This document shows, piece by piece, positions 34,953 to 44,467 of a stretch of 61,392 nucleotides of DNA. The stretch is from positions 1-61,392 of the forward strand of contig CALKVA010000003.1 in the NCBI GenBank assembly GCA_937996625.1. The letters are read 5' to 3'. This DNA comes from UBA5951 sp009936885. GTDB taxonomy: Bacteria; Pseudomonadota; Alphaproteobacteria; Puniceispirillales; Puniceispirillaceae. The position numbers and the translations under genes are program-made. Position 1 is the first letter of the stretch, and each line of letters opens with the position of its first letter. The notes under the pieces are model-generated. The model saw only the letters and a program-made list of their open reading frames with translations, did no database searches and had not been told where the DNA came from.

Positions 34953-36875
34953 ATGTATTTTAAACTCTTAAAATTTGCAGATAATATGATAAATGCAGCA
35001 TCCGTTTTGTTTGCATGGGCAGCATCTATTGCTATAATTTTGGCTACACTTCTAATTTGCTTAGATGTGAGCTTAAGAAATCTGTTTAGTTTTCCTATAA
35101 ACGGCGTATCAGAAATAGTGGGCTTTGGAATTGTTTCAGTCGTTTTTCTACAAATAGGCATCACCATTAGACGCAATCGTCTGATATCAGCTGAAATATT
35201 TTCAACTATATTTCAAAAAATAAGCCCAAACTTTAGTCATTTGCTGAACATACTTTTTTTCTCAGCAGCATTGATGGTTTTTTATTTAATTTCGGTATAT
35301 TTTTGGAATGACTTTCATAAAGCCTTTGTAGGAGACGAATTCACAGGTGCTATTGGAGCATTCCAAATTCCAACTTGGCCATTTAAACTGGTCAATTCAA
35401 TTGCCACTATAATAATAATCTTTGAAATTATAAGAATAGTAATAATACATATTAACGGTATCTTTCAGAATGGAATTGGCAACAAAAAAGACGTTCTCTT
35501 ACAGCTTGGCTTATTGCTTGCTGTAGTTGCCATATCATTGTTCTTAATAGAAGCGCCGCTATCAAGGCCTGCGCTCGGTTTTGTAGCATTTGGTGGAATG
35601 CTGCTCTTAGTTCTAATAGGAATGCCTATTGGAATTGCGCTTATGTTTAGCTCATTTGCAGGAATTTGGCTTATTATAAACAAGTTTCCTGTTGCTTTTA
35701 AGTCCTTGGGCATGAGTTCTGCTACCGCTATTCAATCCTTCGAATTTGGTGTTGTTCCTCTTTTTGTTTTAATGGGGTTGCTATTAGAACGAGGAGATGT
35801 TGGCAAGGATGCCTTTGCGCTTGCGGTTAAGGCGTTAAGCTGGCTAAAAGGCGGACTTGGTATCGCAACTGTATTTGCAAATGCGATTTTTGCTTCAATA
35901 ACAGGTTCCTCTCTTGCTTCCGCATCTGTATTTAGCAGAATTGCGGTTCCACCTATGGTTTATCATGGGTTTAAAAATCGTTTTGCTGTAGGCGTTGTTG
36001 CTGGAAGTTCTGTTTTAGGGATGCTTATTCCTCCCAGCATACTCTTGATTATTTATGGAATTCTGGCAGAGGTATCGATTGGAAAATTATTCATTGCTGG
36101 TATTTTGCCAGGAATATTGTTGGCTTGCATTTTTGGTTTAATGATATTTTGTGCAGTTAAATATTTTCCAAATACCGTATTGGAAAAGATAAACCCGTCA
36201 CAGAAGATACCTGAATTGGAAGAAAAACAGAATAGGATTTTGCAGATTCTGCCAATTTTATTTCTTATTTTTCTTGTGATGGGCGGAATCTATGCTGGGT
36301 TTTTCTCGCCTACTGAAGCTGGCGCTATCGGTGCTTTTGGGGCGTTACTTACAGCGATTTTACGTAAGAAAATTAATTTTCAGACATTTAAAGAAGTTGT
36401 TTTTGAGACAGGATTTATCACTTCAGGTATATTATTTCTAATTATAGCTTCTAGCCTTTATACAAGAATGCTTGCTCTATCTGGTATTCCAATGCACCTA
36501 ACAAATTTTCTTCAGGCGATGGACTTAAGTCTGATTACCTTTTTAATTTTGCATATTTTAATTATTATACTTCTGGGCATGGTGCTTGATTCAGTATCAG
36601 CTTTGTTGATTTTATTGCCTATAGCTCTTCCTTACGCCATTGCTATGGGTGTTGACCAAATCTGGTTTGGCATAATTACTGTAATTGCAATTGAATTAGG
36701 ATTATTAACGCCCCCTTTTGGTTTGAGCGTATTTGTCGTAAAAGCATCTTTGCCTGAAGATTTAAAAGTATCATTGGGAGATATTTTTACAGGTTCTGCT
36801 CCATTCGTAATCGCAATGTTGTTCGTTATTGCAATACTTATCTGTTTCCCTTGGGTTGCAACAATTTTGATTTAA
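34953..36875 (+). CDS. TRAP transporter fused small and large permease (DctQM)
   Basis: This protein of 640 residues has a DctQ-like four-helix part at about 1-165, a linking hydrophobic stretch, then a DctM part (about 195-640). The DctM part carries LGMLIPPSILLIIYG near 350 and SPTEAGAIGAFGA near 455. Fusion of the two subunits is a known variant of TRAP systems. It forms the inner-membrane unit with the DctP protein encoded upstream. It heads a run of catabolic genes, the first starting 26 bases after its stop. Confidence 0.92.
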   Translation: MYFKLLKFADNMINAASVLFAWAASIAIILATLLICLDVSLRNLFSFPINGVSEIVGFGIVSVVFLQIGITIRRNRLISAEIFSTIFQKISPNFSHLLNILFFSAALMVFYLISVYFWNDFHKAFVGDEFTGAIGAFQIPTWPFKLVNSIATIIIIFEIIRIVIIHINGIFQNGIGNKKDVLLQLGLLLAVVAISLFLIEAPLSRPALGFVAFGGMLLLVLIGMPIGIALMFSSFAGIWLIINKFPVAFKSLGMSSATAIQSFEFGVVPLFVLMGLLLERGDVGKDAFALAVKALSWLKGGLGIATVFANAIFASITGSSLASASVFSRIAVPPMVYHGFKNRFAVGVVAGSSVLGMLIPPSILLIIYGILAEVSIGKLFIAGILPGILLACIFGLMIFCAVKYFPNTVLEKINPSQKIPELEEKQNRILQILPILFLIFLVMGGIYAGFFSPTEAGAIGAFGALLTAILRKKINFQTFKEVVFETGFITSGILFLIIASSLYTRMLALSGIPMHLTNFLQAMDLSLITFLILHILIIILLGMVLDSVSALLILLPIALPYAIAMGVDQIWFGIITVIAIELGLLTPPFGLSVFVVKASLPEDLKVSLGDIFTGSAPFVIAMLFVIAILICFPWVATILI

Positions 36876-36901
36876 GTTTTGGCTAAAAAAGGAGAGTAAT
36901 T

Positions 36902-38278
36902 ATGGCAGGTGATTTACTAATTAAAAATGCGCTAATTATATCGAGTAATTCTGGACAAGATAATGACCAGAAGCAGGATATATTAGTGCGAGACGGTATC
37001 ATATCTTCGATAGCACATTCCATTACAAATGATAATCAGTATAAAGAAATAGATGCAACAGATATGCTGGTTATGCCCGGATTTGTTAATGCGCATATCC
37101 ATACTTGGCAAACTGGCTTGAGAGGTTTGGCGGGGGATTGGACAGCAACAAATTATTTCAGGGCAATGCACGCTGGGCTAGCCACTTTTTTTGAACCTGA
37201 AGACATTTACATTGCCAATTTGGTAGGCGCTCTTAATCAGATAAACAATGGAGTTACAACTTTAGTTGATTGGCATCATTGTAATCGTACACCAGACCAT
37301 TCAGATGCTGCTATTGATGGGCTTGAGCAATCCGGCATTCGCGCTGTTTTTTTGCATGGAACACCAAAGCCTGATCCTATACCTGGCCAACCACATTTTT
37401 CTGAGGTGCCAATGCCGGTCAATGAGGTGGTAAGACTTCGTAATGGGAGGATGTCAGGTTCTGATAATAAAGTGACGATGGGACTTGCCATTTTAGGCCC
37501 GCAAATGGCTGTTAATGACGTATGTTTACAGGACTTTAAGCTAGCAAAGGATATGGATTTGGTTACCAGTATGCATCATTCTGGTTTACAGATGGCTGGT
37601 GAACAGGCTTATGAGATGGCCTCTAAAGCAGGGTTGCTTGGTGAACATATTAATATTGTTCATGGAAATGAGTTGTTAGACAAGGATTTAGATATTCTTA
37701 TAAATGATGGAGCTACATTTACTATAACTGCAGAAGTTGAAATGCAAATGTCTTATGGAAATCCATTGTCGGCTCGATTACTTGAGAAAAACTATTCTTT
37801 TTCAATAGGTTCTGACATTGAAAGCGCCTATTCTCCAGATATGTTTGCTATCACAAGAACAACGATGCAGTTAGAACGACATTTTCTGAGTCGCAAAGAG
37901 CAGGCAAAAACTGGTCAAAGGCCGCATCCAATTCCAATTACAACATCAGACGCATTTAAATGGGCAACAATAAATGGTGCTAAAGACTTCAGGCTAAATA
38001 ATAAAACGGGCACATTGGAGGTTGGAAAAAAAGCAGATATTATATTCCTTAGGAACTCTGATTTGAATTTGAGAAATAGCTTTAATCTGCTTCATTCAGT
38101 AGTATGTTATGGCCATCCAGGCAATGTTGATACAGTTATTATCGAAGGCGATATCATGAAGCAGGATGGTAAAATGAACTTTGTAGACTTAGATGACAAA
38201 TTATCAAAGCTTGAGATATCAGGGAGAAAAATTTATACCGAGTTCAAAGCGAAGGCAGCAACAGCTGATTTTGGCTAA
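36902..38278 (+). CDS. Amidohydrolase family protein (cytosine/guanine deaminase-like, AtzB/SsnA type)
   Basis: This protein of 458 residues is a metal-dependent TIM barrel with the family landmarks: PGFVNAHIHTW near 58-68, SMHHSG and IVHGNELL for later histidines, and GSDIESAYSPD for the catalytic Asp. The N-terminal beta-sandwich lies before residue 55. Relatives remove amino or chloro groups from triazines or nitrogenous rings. GGAG precedes the ATG. It sits in the TRAP operon and probably acts on the imported compound first. Confidence 0.85.
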   Translation: MAGDLLIKNALIISSNSGQDNDQKQDILVRDGIISSIAHSITNDNQYKEIDATDMLVMPGFVNAHIHTWQTGLRGLAGDWTATNYFRAMHAGLATFFEPEDIYIANLVGALNQINNGVTTLVDWHHCNRTPDHSDAAIDGLEQSGIRAVFLHGTPKPDPIPGQPHFSEVPMPVNEVVRLRNGRMSGSDNKVTMGLAILGPQMAVNDVCLQDFKLAKDMDLVTSMHHSGLQMAGEQAYEMASKAGLLGEHINIVHGNELLDKDLDILINDGATFTITAEVEMQMSYGNPLSARLLEKNYSFSIGSDIESAYSPDMFAITRTTMQLERHFLSRKEQAKTGQRPHPIPITTSDAFKWATINGAKDFRLNNKTGTLEVGKKADIIFLRNSDLNLRNSFNLLHSVVCYGHPGNVDTVIIEGDIMKQDGKMNFVDLDDKLSKLEISGRKIYTEFKAKAATADFG

Positions 38279-38284
38279 TTTGGC

Positions 38285-39448
38285 ATGAGTGAATTCGAGC
38301 AAGTAATAAATGATATACATATTGGAATTGATGCTATATGCGCAGAATTTCCTATGTCTTATTGGCAAAAATTAGATAGGAATCGTGACTATCCCTCGGA
38401 ATTTGTGCAAAAACTCTGTAATGCTGGCTATCTTGCAGCCTTGATTCCAGAAAAGTTTGGTGGCTCCGAACTTGGGTTGAGAACTGCTTTGGAAATCTTA
38501 AAAAGAATACATTATAATGGGGCAAATGCTGCTGCTTGCCATGCCCAAATGTATATCATGGGGACATTATTGAAGCATGGCTCTGCGGAGCAGAAGCAAA
38601 AATTTCTGCCAAGAATTGCAACTGGTGAAATTCGTCTACAGGCATTTGGTGTGACAGAGCCTAACTCAGGTACCGATACACTTTCGCTAAGAACCTTTGC
38701 CAAGAAAACAGGGTCTGGTTACGTAATAAATGGGCAAAAAATATGGACATCGAGGGCCGAATATTCTGATTTACTATTGCTTTTGGCGCGGACAACCCCT
38801 GCAGAACAGGTTGCTAAAAAGACAGATGGGTTATCCGTTTTTTTGATTGATTTGCGAGAAGTTAGCAATAAGCATATTCAGATAAAACCAATTCGCACTA
38901 TGATAAATCATTCAACAACTGAACTGTTTATTGAAGACTTGCAGGTAGATCAAAATACGTTAATTGGCAAAGAAGGTGAGGGCTTTAAATATATTCTCTC
39001 AGGCATGAATGCAGAGCGTGTGCTGATAGCAGCAGAATGTATTGGCGATGCTCAGTGGTTTATTAACCAAGCGAGTAATTATGCAAATAATCGGATTTTA
39101 TTTAATGCGCCTATTTCTAAAAATCAGGGTATTCAATTTCCGATCTCTAAATCTTATGCACATATGAAAGCAGCCGAGTTGATGGTGCATCACGCTGCAG
39201 AAAAATTTGATAGTGGTGTAAACGATGGAGAAAGCGCTAATATTGCAAAATTACTCGCAGCAGACGCGTCCTGGATGGCAGCTGAAGCCTGCTTACAAAC
39301 ATTTGGTGGGTTTGGTTTTGCAGAAGAATATGATGTCGAAAGAAAATATCGGGAGACCAGATTATATCAGGTTGCGCCTATTTCTACGAACATGATCCTT
39401 TCTTATATAGCTGAAAAAATTCTTGGTATGCCAAAGTCTTATGGGTGA
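38285..39448 (+). CDS. Acyl-CoA dehydrogenase family protein
   Basis: This protein of 387 residues has the FAD-binding ACAD fold: FGVTEPNSGTDTLSLRT and NGQKIWTSRAEYSDLLLLLA near 120-165, and a C-terminal helical bundle with FGGFGFAEEYDVERKYRETR. The usual base Glu position falls in the C-terminal domain. It oxidises an acyl-CoA thioester. It follows the amidohydrolase by 6 bases and overlaps the next gene. Confidence 0.88.
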   Translation: MSEFEQVINDIHIGIDAICAEFPMSYWQKLDRNRDYPSEFVQKLCNAGYLAALIPEKFGGSELGLRTALEILKRIHYNGANAAACHAQMYIMGTLLKHGSAEQKQKFLPRIATGEIRLQAFGVTEPNSGTDTLSLRTFAKKTGSGYVINGQKIWTSRAEYSDLLLLLARTTPAEQVAKKTDGLSVFLIDLREVSNKHIQIKPIRTMINHSTTELFIEDLQVDQNTLIGKEGEGFKYILSGMNAERVLIAAECIGDAQWFINQASNYANNRILFNAPISKNQGIQFPISKSYAHMKAAELMVHHAAEKFDSGVNDGESANIAKLLAADASWMAAEACLQTFGGFGFAEEYDVERKYRETRLYQVAPISTNMILSYIAEKILGMPKSYG

Positions 39449-40793
39449 TAATGTTGTTTTAAAAATTATGAACAATGTGTCTGAGGACCTGGTAGCTTAC
39501 TCCTACTTTCCTTCAGATAAATTGCCTCTAGAATGCCTGCAGGTTGCAGAATATTCTTTCTTTGATTGGCTCGTAGTATCTGGTGCTGGTAGCGGTGAAC
39601 CTGCGGCTGCAATAGTAAAGCAGTTTATCAATCAAGAGGGTGGAAATCTTATATCTTCAGTTGTAGGATGTGACACTAAAACCTCTCCTCATCTTGCGGC
39701 TTTAGCTAACGGCACTATTTCCCATGCGCTGGATTATGATGACACACATTTCCAACATATTGGTCATTTATCAGCAGCTATTTTTCCAGCCTTACTAGCG
39801 TTAGGTGAGAGCGCCAATAAAACCTATTTTGATGTGATTGATTCATTTCTGATTGGTGCAGAGGCGGCTATTTTGGTTGGGGAAACATTAGGTATCGAAC
39901 ATTATAAAGCTGGCTTCCATCAGACGGCAACCGCAGGATGCTTTGGTGCAACCATTGCTCTATGTCGATTGATGGATTTGACGCAGACGCAAAGATATCA
40001 TGCCCTAGGATTAGCAAGTACAATGGCATCAGGTTTGAAGTCTCAATTTGGCACAATGGGAAAGCCACTTAATGCAGGAATAGCAGCGTCAAATGCAGTC
40101 AAAGCTGTCGCTCTTTCAGAGCTAAATTTTATTTCTAATACAGATGGGCTTGGAAGCTCACAAGGGTTTATTGAAACCCATTCACCAAAAAAAACACATT
40201 TATCCGTTTATAACAGAAGTGCTGAACTTCCTTTTCGATTTGATAAGGTTAGTTATAAGCTCCATGCGTGTTGTCATGGCTTGCATGCAGCAATAGAAGC
40301 TTTGATTATAGCACAATCGGAAAATTATCTTGAGCCTAATGCCGTTCTCGAAGTTCATATTACAGTTAGTTCAAGCTGGCGCGGGGTTTGTGATATTGAA
40401 AAGCCTCAAACAGGATTGCAAGGAAAATTTAGTTATCATTACATAACAGCTCTTCTGATTTGTGGATATAACACAGCTGCATTAGATAGTTTTTTTGATA
40501 ATATGTTATCAAATATAGAAATTAATAATCAGATGCATAAGGTCACTGTTTCATTTGATGAAAATATGGAAGATAGCTATGCCAGTGTCATTGTTCATTC
40601 AGTAGGCTTGCCAGAAAAAAGTTTTGAATTTGATTTGAAAAAAAATCAAATAGCTATTGATGCTTACCCGAGACTTAAGGATAAGGCGGAAAGCTTGCTA
40701 GACAGAGACAAAACAAAGACACTTTATCGCTTGCTTACGGATAAAGATAATTGTTCTGCTCGAAAAATTGGCAATTGGGTTCGTACCTTCTGA
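39441..40793 (+). CDS. MmgE/PrpD family protein
   Basis: This protein of 450 residues starts from ATG 39441, which overlaps the preceding stop; ATG 39468 is also possible. It has the PrpD-family core with ANGTISHALDYDDTHFQHIGHLSAAIFPALLAL near 95-125, the active-site region, and GLHAAIEALI later. The family contains 2-methylcitrate dehydratase, cis-aconitate decarboxylase and iminodisuccinate epimerase. It probably handles a hydroxylated di- or tricarboxylate in this pathway. Confidence 0.85.
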   Translation: MGDNVVLKIMNNVSEDLVAYSYFPSDKLPLECLQVAEYSFFDWLVVSGAGSGEPAAAIVKQFINQEGGNLISSVVGCDTKTSPHLAALANGTISHALDYDDTHFQHIGHLSAAIFPALLALGESANKTYFDVIDSFLIGAEAAILVGETLGIEHYKAGFHQTATAGCFGATIALCRLMDLTQTQRYHALGLASTMASGLKSQFGTMGKPLNAGIAASNAVKAVALSELNFISNTDGLGSSQGFIETHSPKKTHLSVYNRSAELPFRFDKVSYKLHACCHGLHAAIEALIIAQSENYLEPNAVLEVHITVSSSWRGVCDIEKPQTGLQGKFSYHYITALLICGYNTAALDSFFDNMLSNIEINNQMHKVTVSFDENMEDSYASVIVHSVGLPEKSFEFDLKKNQIAIDAYPRLKDKAESLLDRDKTKTLYRLLTDKDNCSARKIGNWVRTF

Positions 40794-40813
40794 AATTAAA
40801 AAAATAGGGTATA

Positions 40814-41962
40814 ATGATTAAATCTAAAAACAAAAATTTTAACACTGATTTAGCAGGCCTGCTCATTGTATCAATAGAGCAAGCGGTTGCGGCGCCTTAC
40901 GCGTCTGGCAAGCTAGCAGATGCAGGTGCAAGAGTGATAAAGATAGAGCGCCCAGAAGGGGATTTCGCGCGTAAATATGACGCAGCTGGCGGGAATAAAA
41001 GCTCTTACTTCATTTGGTTAAATAGAGGAAAAGAAGCTGTTTGTTTGGATTTAAAAAATCAAGACGATAAAAAAATCTTGATTAATATGGTGAAAAAGGC
41101 AGATGTTTTGATCCAAAATCTTCTGCCAGGAGCTGTTGATAGAATGGTGGGTGATTTTGGCCAGATGCAGAAGCTAAACCCATCTCTAATTCGGTGTGAT
41201 ATTAGCGGCTATGGTTCATCTGGAGAGTTTGCAAATGTAAAAGCATACGATTTACTTATTCAAGCTGAGTCAGGTCTTTCATTGATTACAGGGGCTGAAG
41301 CAGAACCGGGCAGGGTCGGGGTTTCTGTATGCGATATTGCTGCTGGAATGACCGCCTATCAGAGTATTCTGCAAGCTCTGTATGTCCGCTTGAAAACAAA
41401 TGAAGGGCGTCAAATAGAGGTTTCTTTGTTTCATAGTTTAATGGATTGGATGAATGTGCCTCATTTGCAAAAACAATATGGTAATACAAATGTGCAACGT
41501 GTTGGATTAAATCATCCAACAATTGCGCCTTATGGGGTCTATTCAACTAAAGAAGATAGGAAAATTCTGTTTGGAATTCAAAATGAAAGGGAATTTCAAA
41601 TTTTTTGTTCTAAGATACTTGAAATGGATTCTCTGGCTACAGCACCAGAATTTAAGAGTAATACTAGCCGGGTTGCTAATCGGGATGCATTAGATTCTAT
41701 TATTAATGCAAAGTTTGCTAATATAGAAATCAATGTTTTAGCGGCCAGATTGCAGGAAAACAACATAGCATTTGGACGACTAAATGGGCTGGATGATTTG
41801 CTTGTTCATCCGCAAACAGAATTTATATCAGTGTGTTCAGGTGGAAAAGAATATAGTCTTTTCTCTCCTTCTGGTATTATTAAGGGGCAAAAATATCAAA
41901 TGGGTGAGGTGCCCGAACTTGACCAACATGGTAGCCAGTTAAGAAAAGAATTCAATATATGA
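40814..41962 (+). CDS. CoA-transferase family III (CaiB/BaiF) protein
   Basis: This protein of 382 residues is a family III CoA-transferase: SIEQAVAAPYASGKLADAGARVIKIERPEGDFAR at the N-terminus, DISGYGSSGE, and KAYDLLIQAESGL with the candidate catalytic Asp. It transfers CoA between acids, probably activating the substrate for the acyl-CoA dehydrogenase in the same operon. It is 20 bases after the PrpD-like gene and 18 before the nitroreductase. Confidence 0.88.
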   Translation: MIKSKNKNFNTDLAGLLIVSIEQAVAAPYASGKLADAGARVIKIERPEGDFARKYDAAGGNKSSYFIWLNRGKEAVCLDLKNQDDKKILINMVKKADVLIQNLLPGAVDRMVGDFGQMQKLNPSLIRCDISGYGSSGEFANVKAYDLLIQAESGLSLITGAEAEPGRVGVSVCDIAAGMTAYQSILQALYVRLKTNEGRQIEVSLFHSLMDWMNVPHLQKQYGNTNVQRVGLNHPTIAPYGVYSTKEDRKILFGIQNEREFQIFCSKILEMDSLATAPEFKSNTSRVANRDALDSIINAKFANIEINVLAARLQENNIAFGRLNGLDDLLVHPQTEFISVCSGGKEYSLFSPSGIIKGQKYQMGEVPELDQHGSQLRKEFNI

Positions 41963-41980
41963 GAGCAAAAGGATAAGAGA

Positions 41981-42562
41981 ATGGATTTAGCTGACTTAAA
42001 AAAACAGCTCTTCTCGGAAGCGAGGACACATCGCAGTTTTTCTAGCAAAGAAATTGAAGATTCCAAACTACACGAGATTTATGATCTCGCTAAATTTGGA
42101 CCAACCGCAAATAATTACTGCCCGATGCGTGTCACTTTTGTAAAATCACCAGAGGAAAAACAAAAACTAATTGAGGTAGCTAGCGAGGGTAATCAGCCTA
42201 AAATTAAATCTGCTCCTGTAACAATAATCATTGCGTATGATCTAAAATATTACCAGCATATTCACTTATTAGCTCCCCATATGGACGTATCTAAAGTAGA
42301 AAATCAATCAGAAAAGGAACGGGATAAATTTGCAAGGGAGTTATCTTGGCTCCAGGCGGGATATATATTAATAGCGGCTCGTATGCTTGGAATTGATTGT
42401 GGACCGATGAATGGATTTAACAAGACACTCACTGATGAAGTGTTTTACTCAGGTACCAGCTGGAGATCAAATATTCTGATTAATCTTGGTTACGGTGATC
42501 ATAAAACTTTGCGCCCAAGAGCTCCTAGAATTGATTTTGAAGATGCGTGCCAGATCCTCTGA
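41981..42562 (+). CDS. Nitroreductase family protein (RutE-like, malonic semialdehyde reductase type)
   Basis: This protein of 193 residues has the FMN-nitroreductase pattern: ARTHRSFSSKEI, then LAKFGPTANNYCPMRVTFV, and RMLGIDCGPMNGFN with ILINLGYGD near the end. It resembles RutE-type 3-hydroxypropionate/malonic semialdehyde enzymes more than general nitroreductases. GGATAAGAG lies before its ATG. It lies in the catabolic operon between CoA-transferase and coxG. Confidence 0.85.
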   Translation: MDLADLKKQLFSEARTHRSFSSKEIEDSKLHEIYDLAKFGPTANNYCPMRVTFVKSPEEKQKLIEVASEGNQPKIKSAPVTIIIAYDLKYYQHIHLLAPHMDVSKVENQSEKERDKFARELSWLQAGYILIAARMLGIDCGPMNGFNKTLTDEVFYSGTSWRSNILINLGYGDHKTLRPRAPRIDFEDACQIL

Positions 42563-42651
42563 ATATATAGTCTTCAATTGATGCGCGTATCAGGCGCAAA
42601 AAGCTAATTTACAAATAATGCTAACAGCATTTTTTTAAGGAAACGAGAAAT

Positions 42652-43104
42652 ATGGAACTAAGTGACGAGATTGAAATTCCTGGCAAACGCATTGATGTAT
42701 TTGCCAAGCTGATAGACCCAGAAATTTTAAAAGAATGTATTCCCGGTTGTGAGGAGCTGTGTCTTACAGCTGAAAATGAATATAGCGCTAAAGTACTCTT
42801 AAAAATTGGTCCTATAAAAGCGAGGTTCAGTGGCTCAGTAACTTTAGATACAACAAATGCGCCAGAAAGTTTAACGCTTAGCGGAGCCGGCGAGGGGGGT
42901 ATCGCTGGATTTGCAAAAGGTGGCGCAGAAGTTGAATTAATTGATGAAGGGGAAATAACAACTCTTAAGTATCAGGCAAAGGCAGAAACAGGCGGAAAAA
43001 TCGCTCAGCTTGGTAGTAGGCTTATAACCAGTACTGCGCGCAAATTAGCCAAAGCATTTTTTCAGTCATTTGAGACTATTATGACAGGCAGTAATGGGTC
43101 TTAA
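42652..43104 (+). CDS. CoxG/SRPBCC-family protein
   Basis: This protein of 150 residues has the CoxG-like SRPBCC fold: LIDPEILKECIPGCEEL, KIGPIKARFSGSVTL, and a C-terminal GGKIAQLGSRLITSTARKLAKAFFQSFE helix. CoxG-type proteins accompany molybdenum hydroxylases of the CO dehydrogenase family in membrane attachment. No hydroxylase subunit gene is in the window, so this is a stray or repurposed member. It is the last gene of the plus-strand catabolic run. Confidence 0.82.
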   Translation: MELSDEIEIPGKRIDVFAKLIDPEILKECIPGCEELCLTAENEYSAKVLLKIGPIKARFSGSVTLDTTNAPESLTLSGAGEGGIAGFAKGGAEVELIDEGEITTLKYQAKAETGGKIAQLGSRLITSTARKLAKAFFQSFETIMTGSNGS

Positions 43105-43155
43105 AGTTATTTTTTTAGAGGCTTTTTTAATGGCAGAAGCAATGTTAAAAAACAT

Positions 43156-44334
43156 TTAGTTAAATGCTTGGAGTCCTGTTTGCGCTCTGCCTAAAATAAG
43201 CATGTGAATATCTGCGGTGCCTTCATATGTATTAACCGTTTCAAGATTTGTAAGATGCCTCATGACTTGATAATCTTGTTGAATTCCGTTCGCTCCATGC
43301 ATATCGCGTGCGGCGCGTGCAATCACAAGGGCTTTTCCACAATTATTTCTCTTGAGCATAGAGATAGCCTCCGGGGTTGCATTGCCACTATCTAGTAAGT
43401 GTCCAAGCTGAAGGCACCCCTGCAATCCGAGTGCTATTTCTGTCTGCATATCAACGAGCTTTTTCTGGTAAAGCTGGGTTGCTGCAAGAGGCCGACCAAA
43501 TTGAAAGCGTTGCAAGCCATATTCATGACTCCTGAACCAGCAATCTTCAGCAGCTCCCATAACCCCCCAGCAGATGCCATACCGTGCGAGGTTTAGACAT
43601 GAAAAAGGTCCTTTAAGGCCAACAACCTCTGGCAGCATTGCAGCTTCTGCAACATCAACGTCAGTTAAATAAATAGACCCAGTATCAACCGATTGCATGG
43701 ATAGCTTGCCATCAATTTTAACGGTTTGAAGTCCTTTTGCCCCGCGCTCGACGATAAATCCACGAATTTTACCATCATCTACCTCAGATTTTGCCCAGAT
43801 AATAAATATATCAGCAATAGAGGCATTGGAAATCCAAGTCTTAGTTCCGTTTAGGCGGTATCCAGTTGCTGTTTTAACAGCAGTAGTTCTCATTCCAGCT
43901 GGGTCAGAGCCAGCATCAGGCTCTGTTAATCCAAAACACCCGATTAACGCACCCGTTGCTAATTTTTTAAGATAGCTATGTTTTTGCCAGTCTGAGCCAA
44001 ATTTAAAAATTGGATACATTACAAGAGATGATTGAACTGAAAGAATAGACCTAAACCCAGAATCAATTCGCTCAATCTCACGAGCAATTAAACCATATGA
44101 AGTAAAAGAAGCACCAGCCCCGCCAAATTCTTCTGGCAATGTAACACCAAATAATCCAGCCTGCCCTATGGCCTCATACCCTTCTCGTCCAACGCCTTCT
44201 TTATTAAATGCATCCTGGAGCCTTAACGCTAGGTCTGATGATGCAAACTGGGACGCAGTTCGCTGAATGAGTTTTTCTTCATCACCTAATTGTTCAGATA
44301 ATGATAAAGGATCACTCCAATCAAATTCACTCAT
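43156..44334 (-). CDS. gcdH: Glutaryl-CoA dehydrogenase
   Basis: This protein of 392 residues starts from ATG 44334; the upstream in-frame start at 44385 lacks support. It has the GcdH pattern: FGLTEPDAGSDPAGMRT, NGTKTWISNASIADIFIIWA, and LARYGICWGVMGAAEDC. The C-terminal region holds MHGANGIQQDYQVMRHLTNLETVNTYEGT with the catalytic Glu, and then DIHMLILGRAQTG. It oxidatively decarboxylates glutaryl-CoA to crotonyl-CoA in lysine/tryptophan-type breakdown. It is convergent with coxG and divergent from the YHYH gene. Confidence 0.85.
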   Translation of the reverse strand: MSEFDWSDPLSLSEQLGDEEKLIQRTASQFASSDLALRLQDAFNKEGVGREGYEAIGQAGLFGVTLPEEFGGAGASFTSYGLIAREIERIDSGFRSILSVQSSLVMYPIFKFGSDWQKHSYLKKLATGALIGCFGLTEPDAGSDPAGMRTTAVKTATGYRLNGTKTWISNASIADIFIIWAKSEVDDGKIRGFIVERGAKGLQTVKIDGKLSMQSVDTGSIYLTDVDVAEAAMLPEVVGLKGPFSCLNLARYGICWGVMGAAEDCWFRSHEYGLQRFQFGRPLAATQLYQKKLVDMQTEIALGLQGCLQLGHLLDSGNATPEAISMLKRNNCGKALVIARAARDMHGANGIQQDYQVMRHLTNLETVNTYEGTADIHMLILGRAQTGLQAFN

Positions 44335-44467
44335 TAATTTAGGCCTTTCAAAATATAGCCAGAATAAAATGGCAAGCCGTTGCAATAGTATCAGCTTTAT
44401 TGATTATATGGATATAGTCTATTATGGTATTTTTTTAAATGATATGCATAGACAGAGAAAGTTTCAC

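Noticed and set aside
42617..42636. Small terminator-like hairpin before coxG
   Set aside because: The AATGCT/AGCATT stem is only six pairs and AT-rich, and it sits just before the coxG ribosome binding site in an operon, so it is too weak to call.
44267..44467. N-terminal extension of the YHYH gene
   Set aside because: It runs antisense through the start of gcdH, and the signal peptide begins at ATG 44468.
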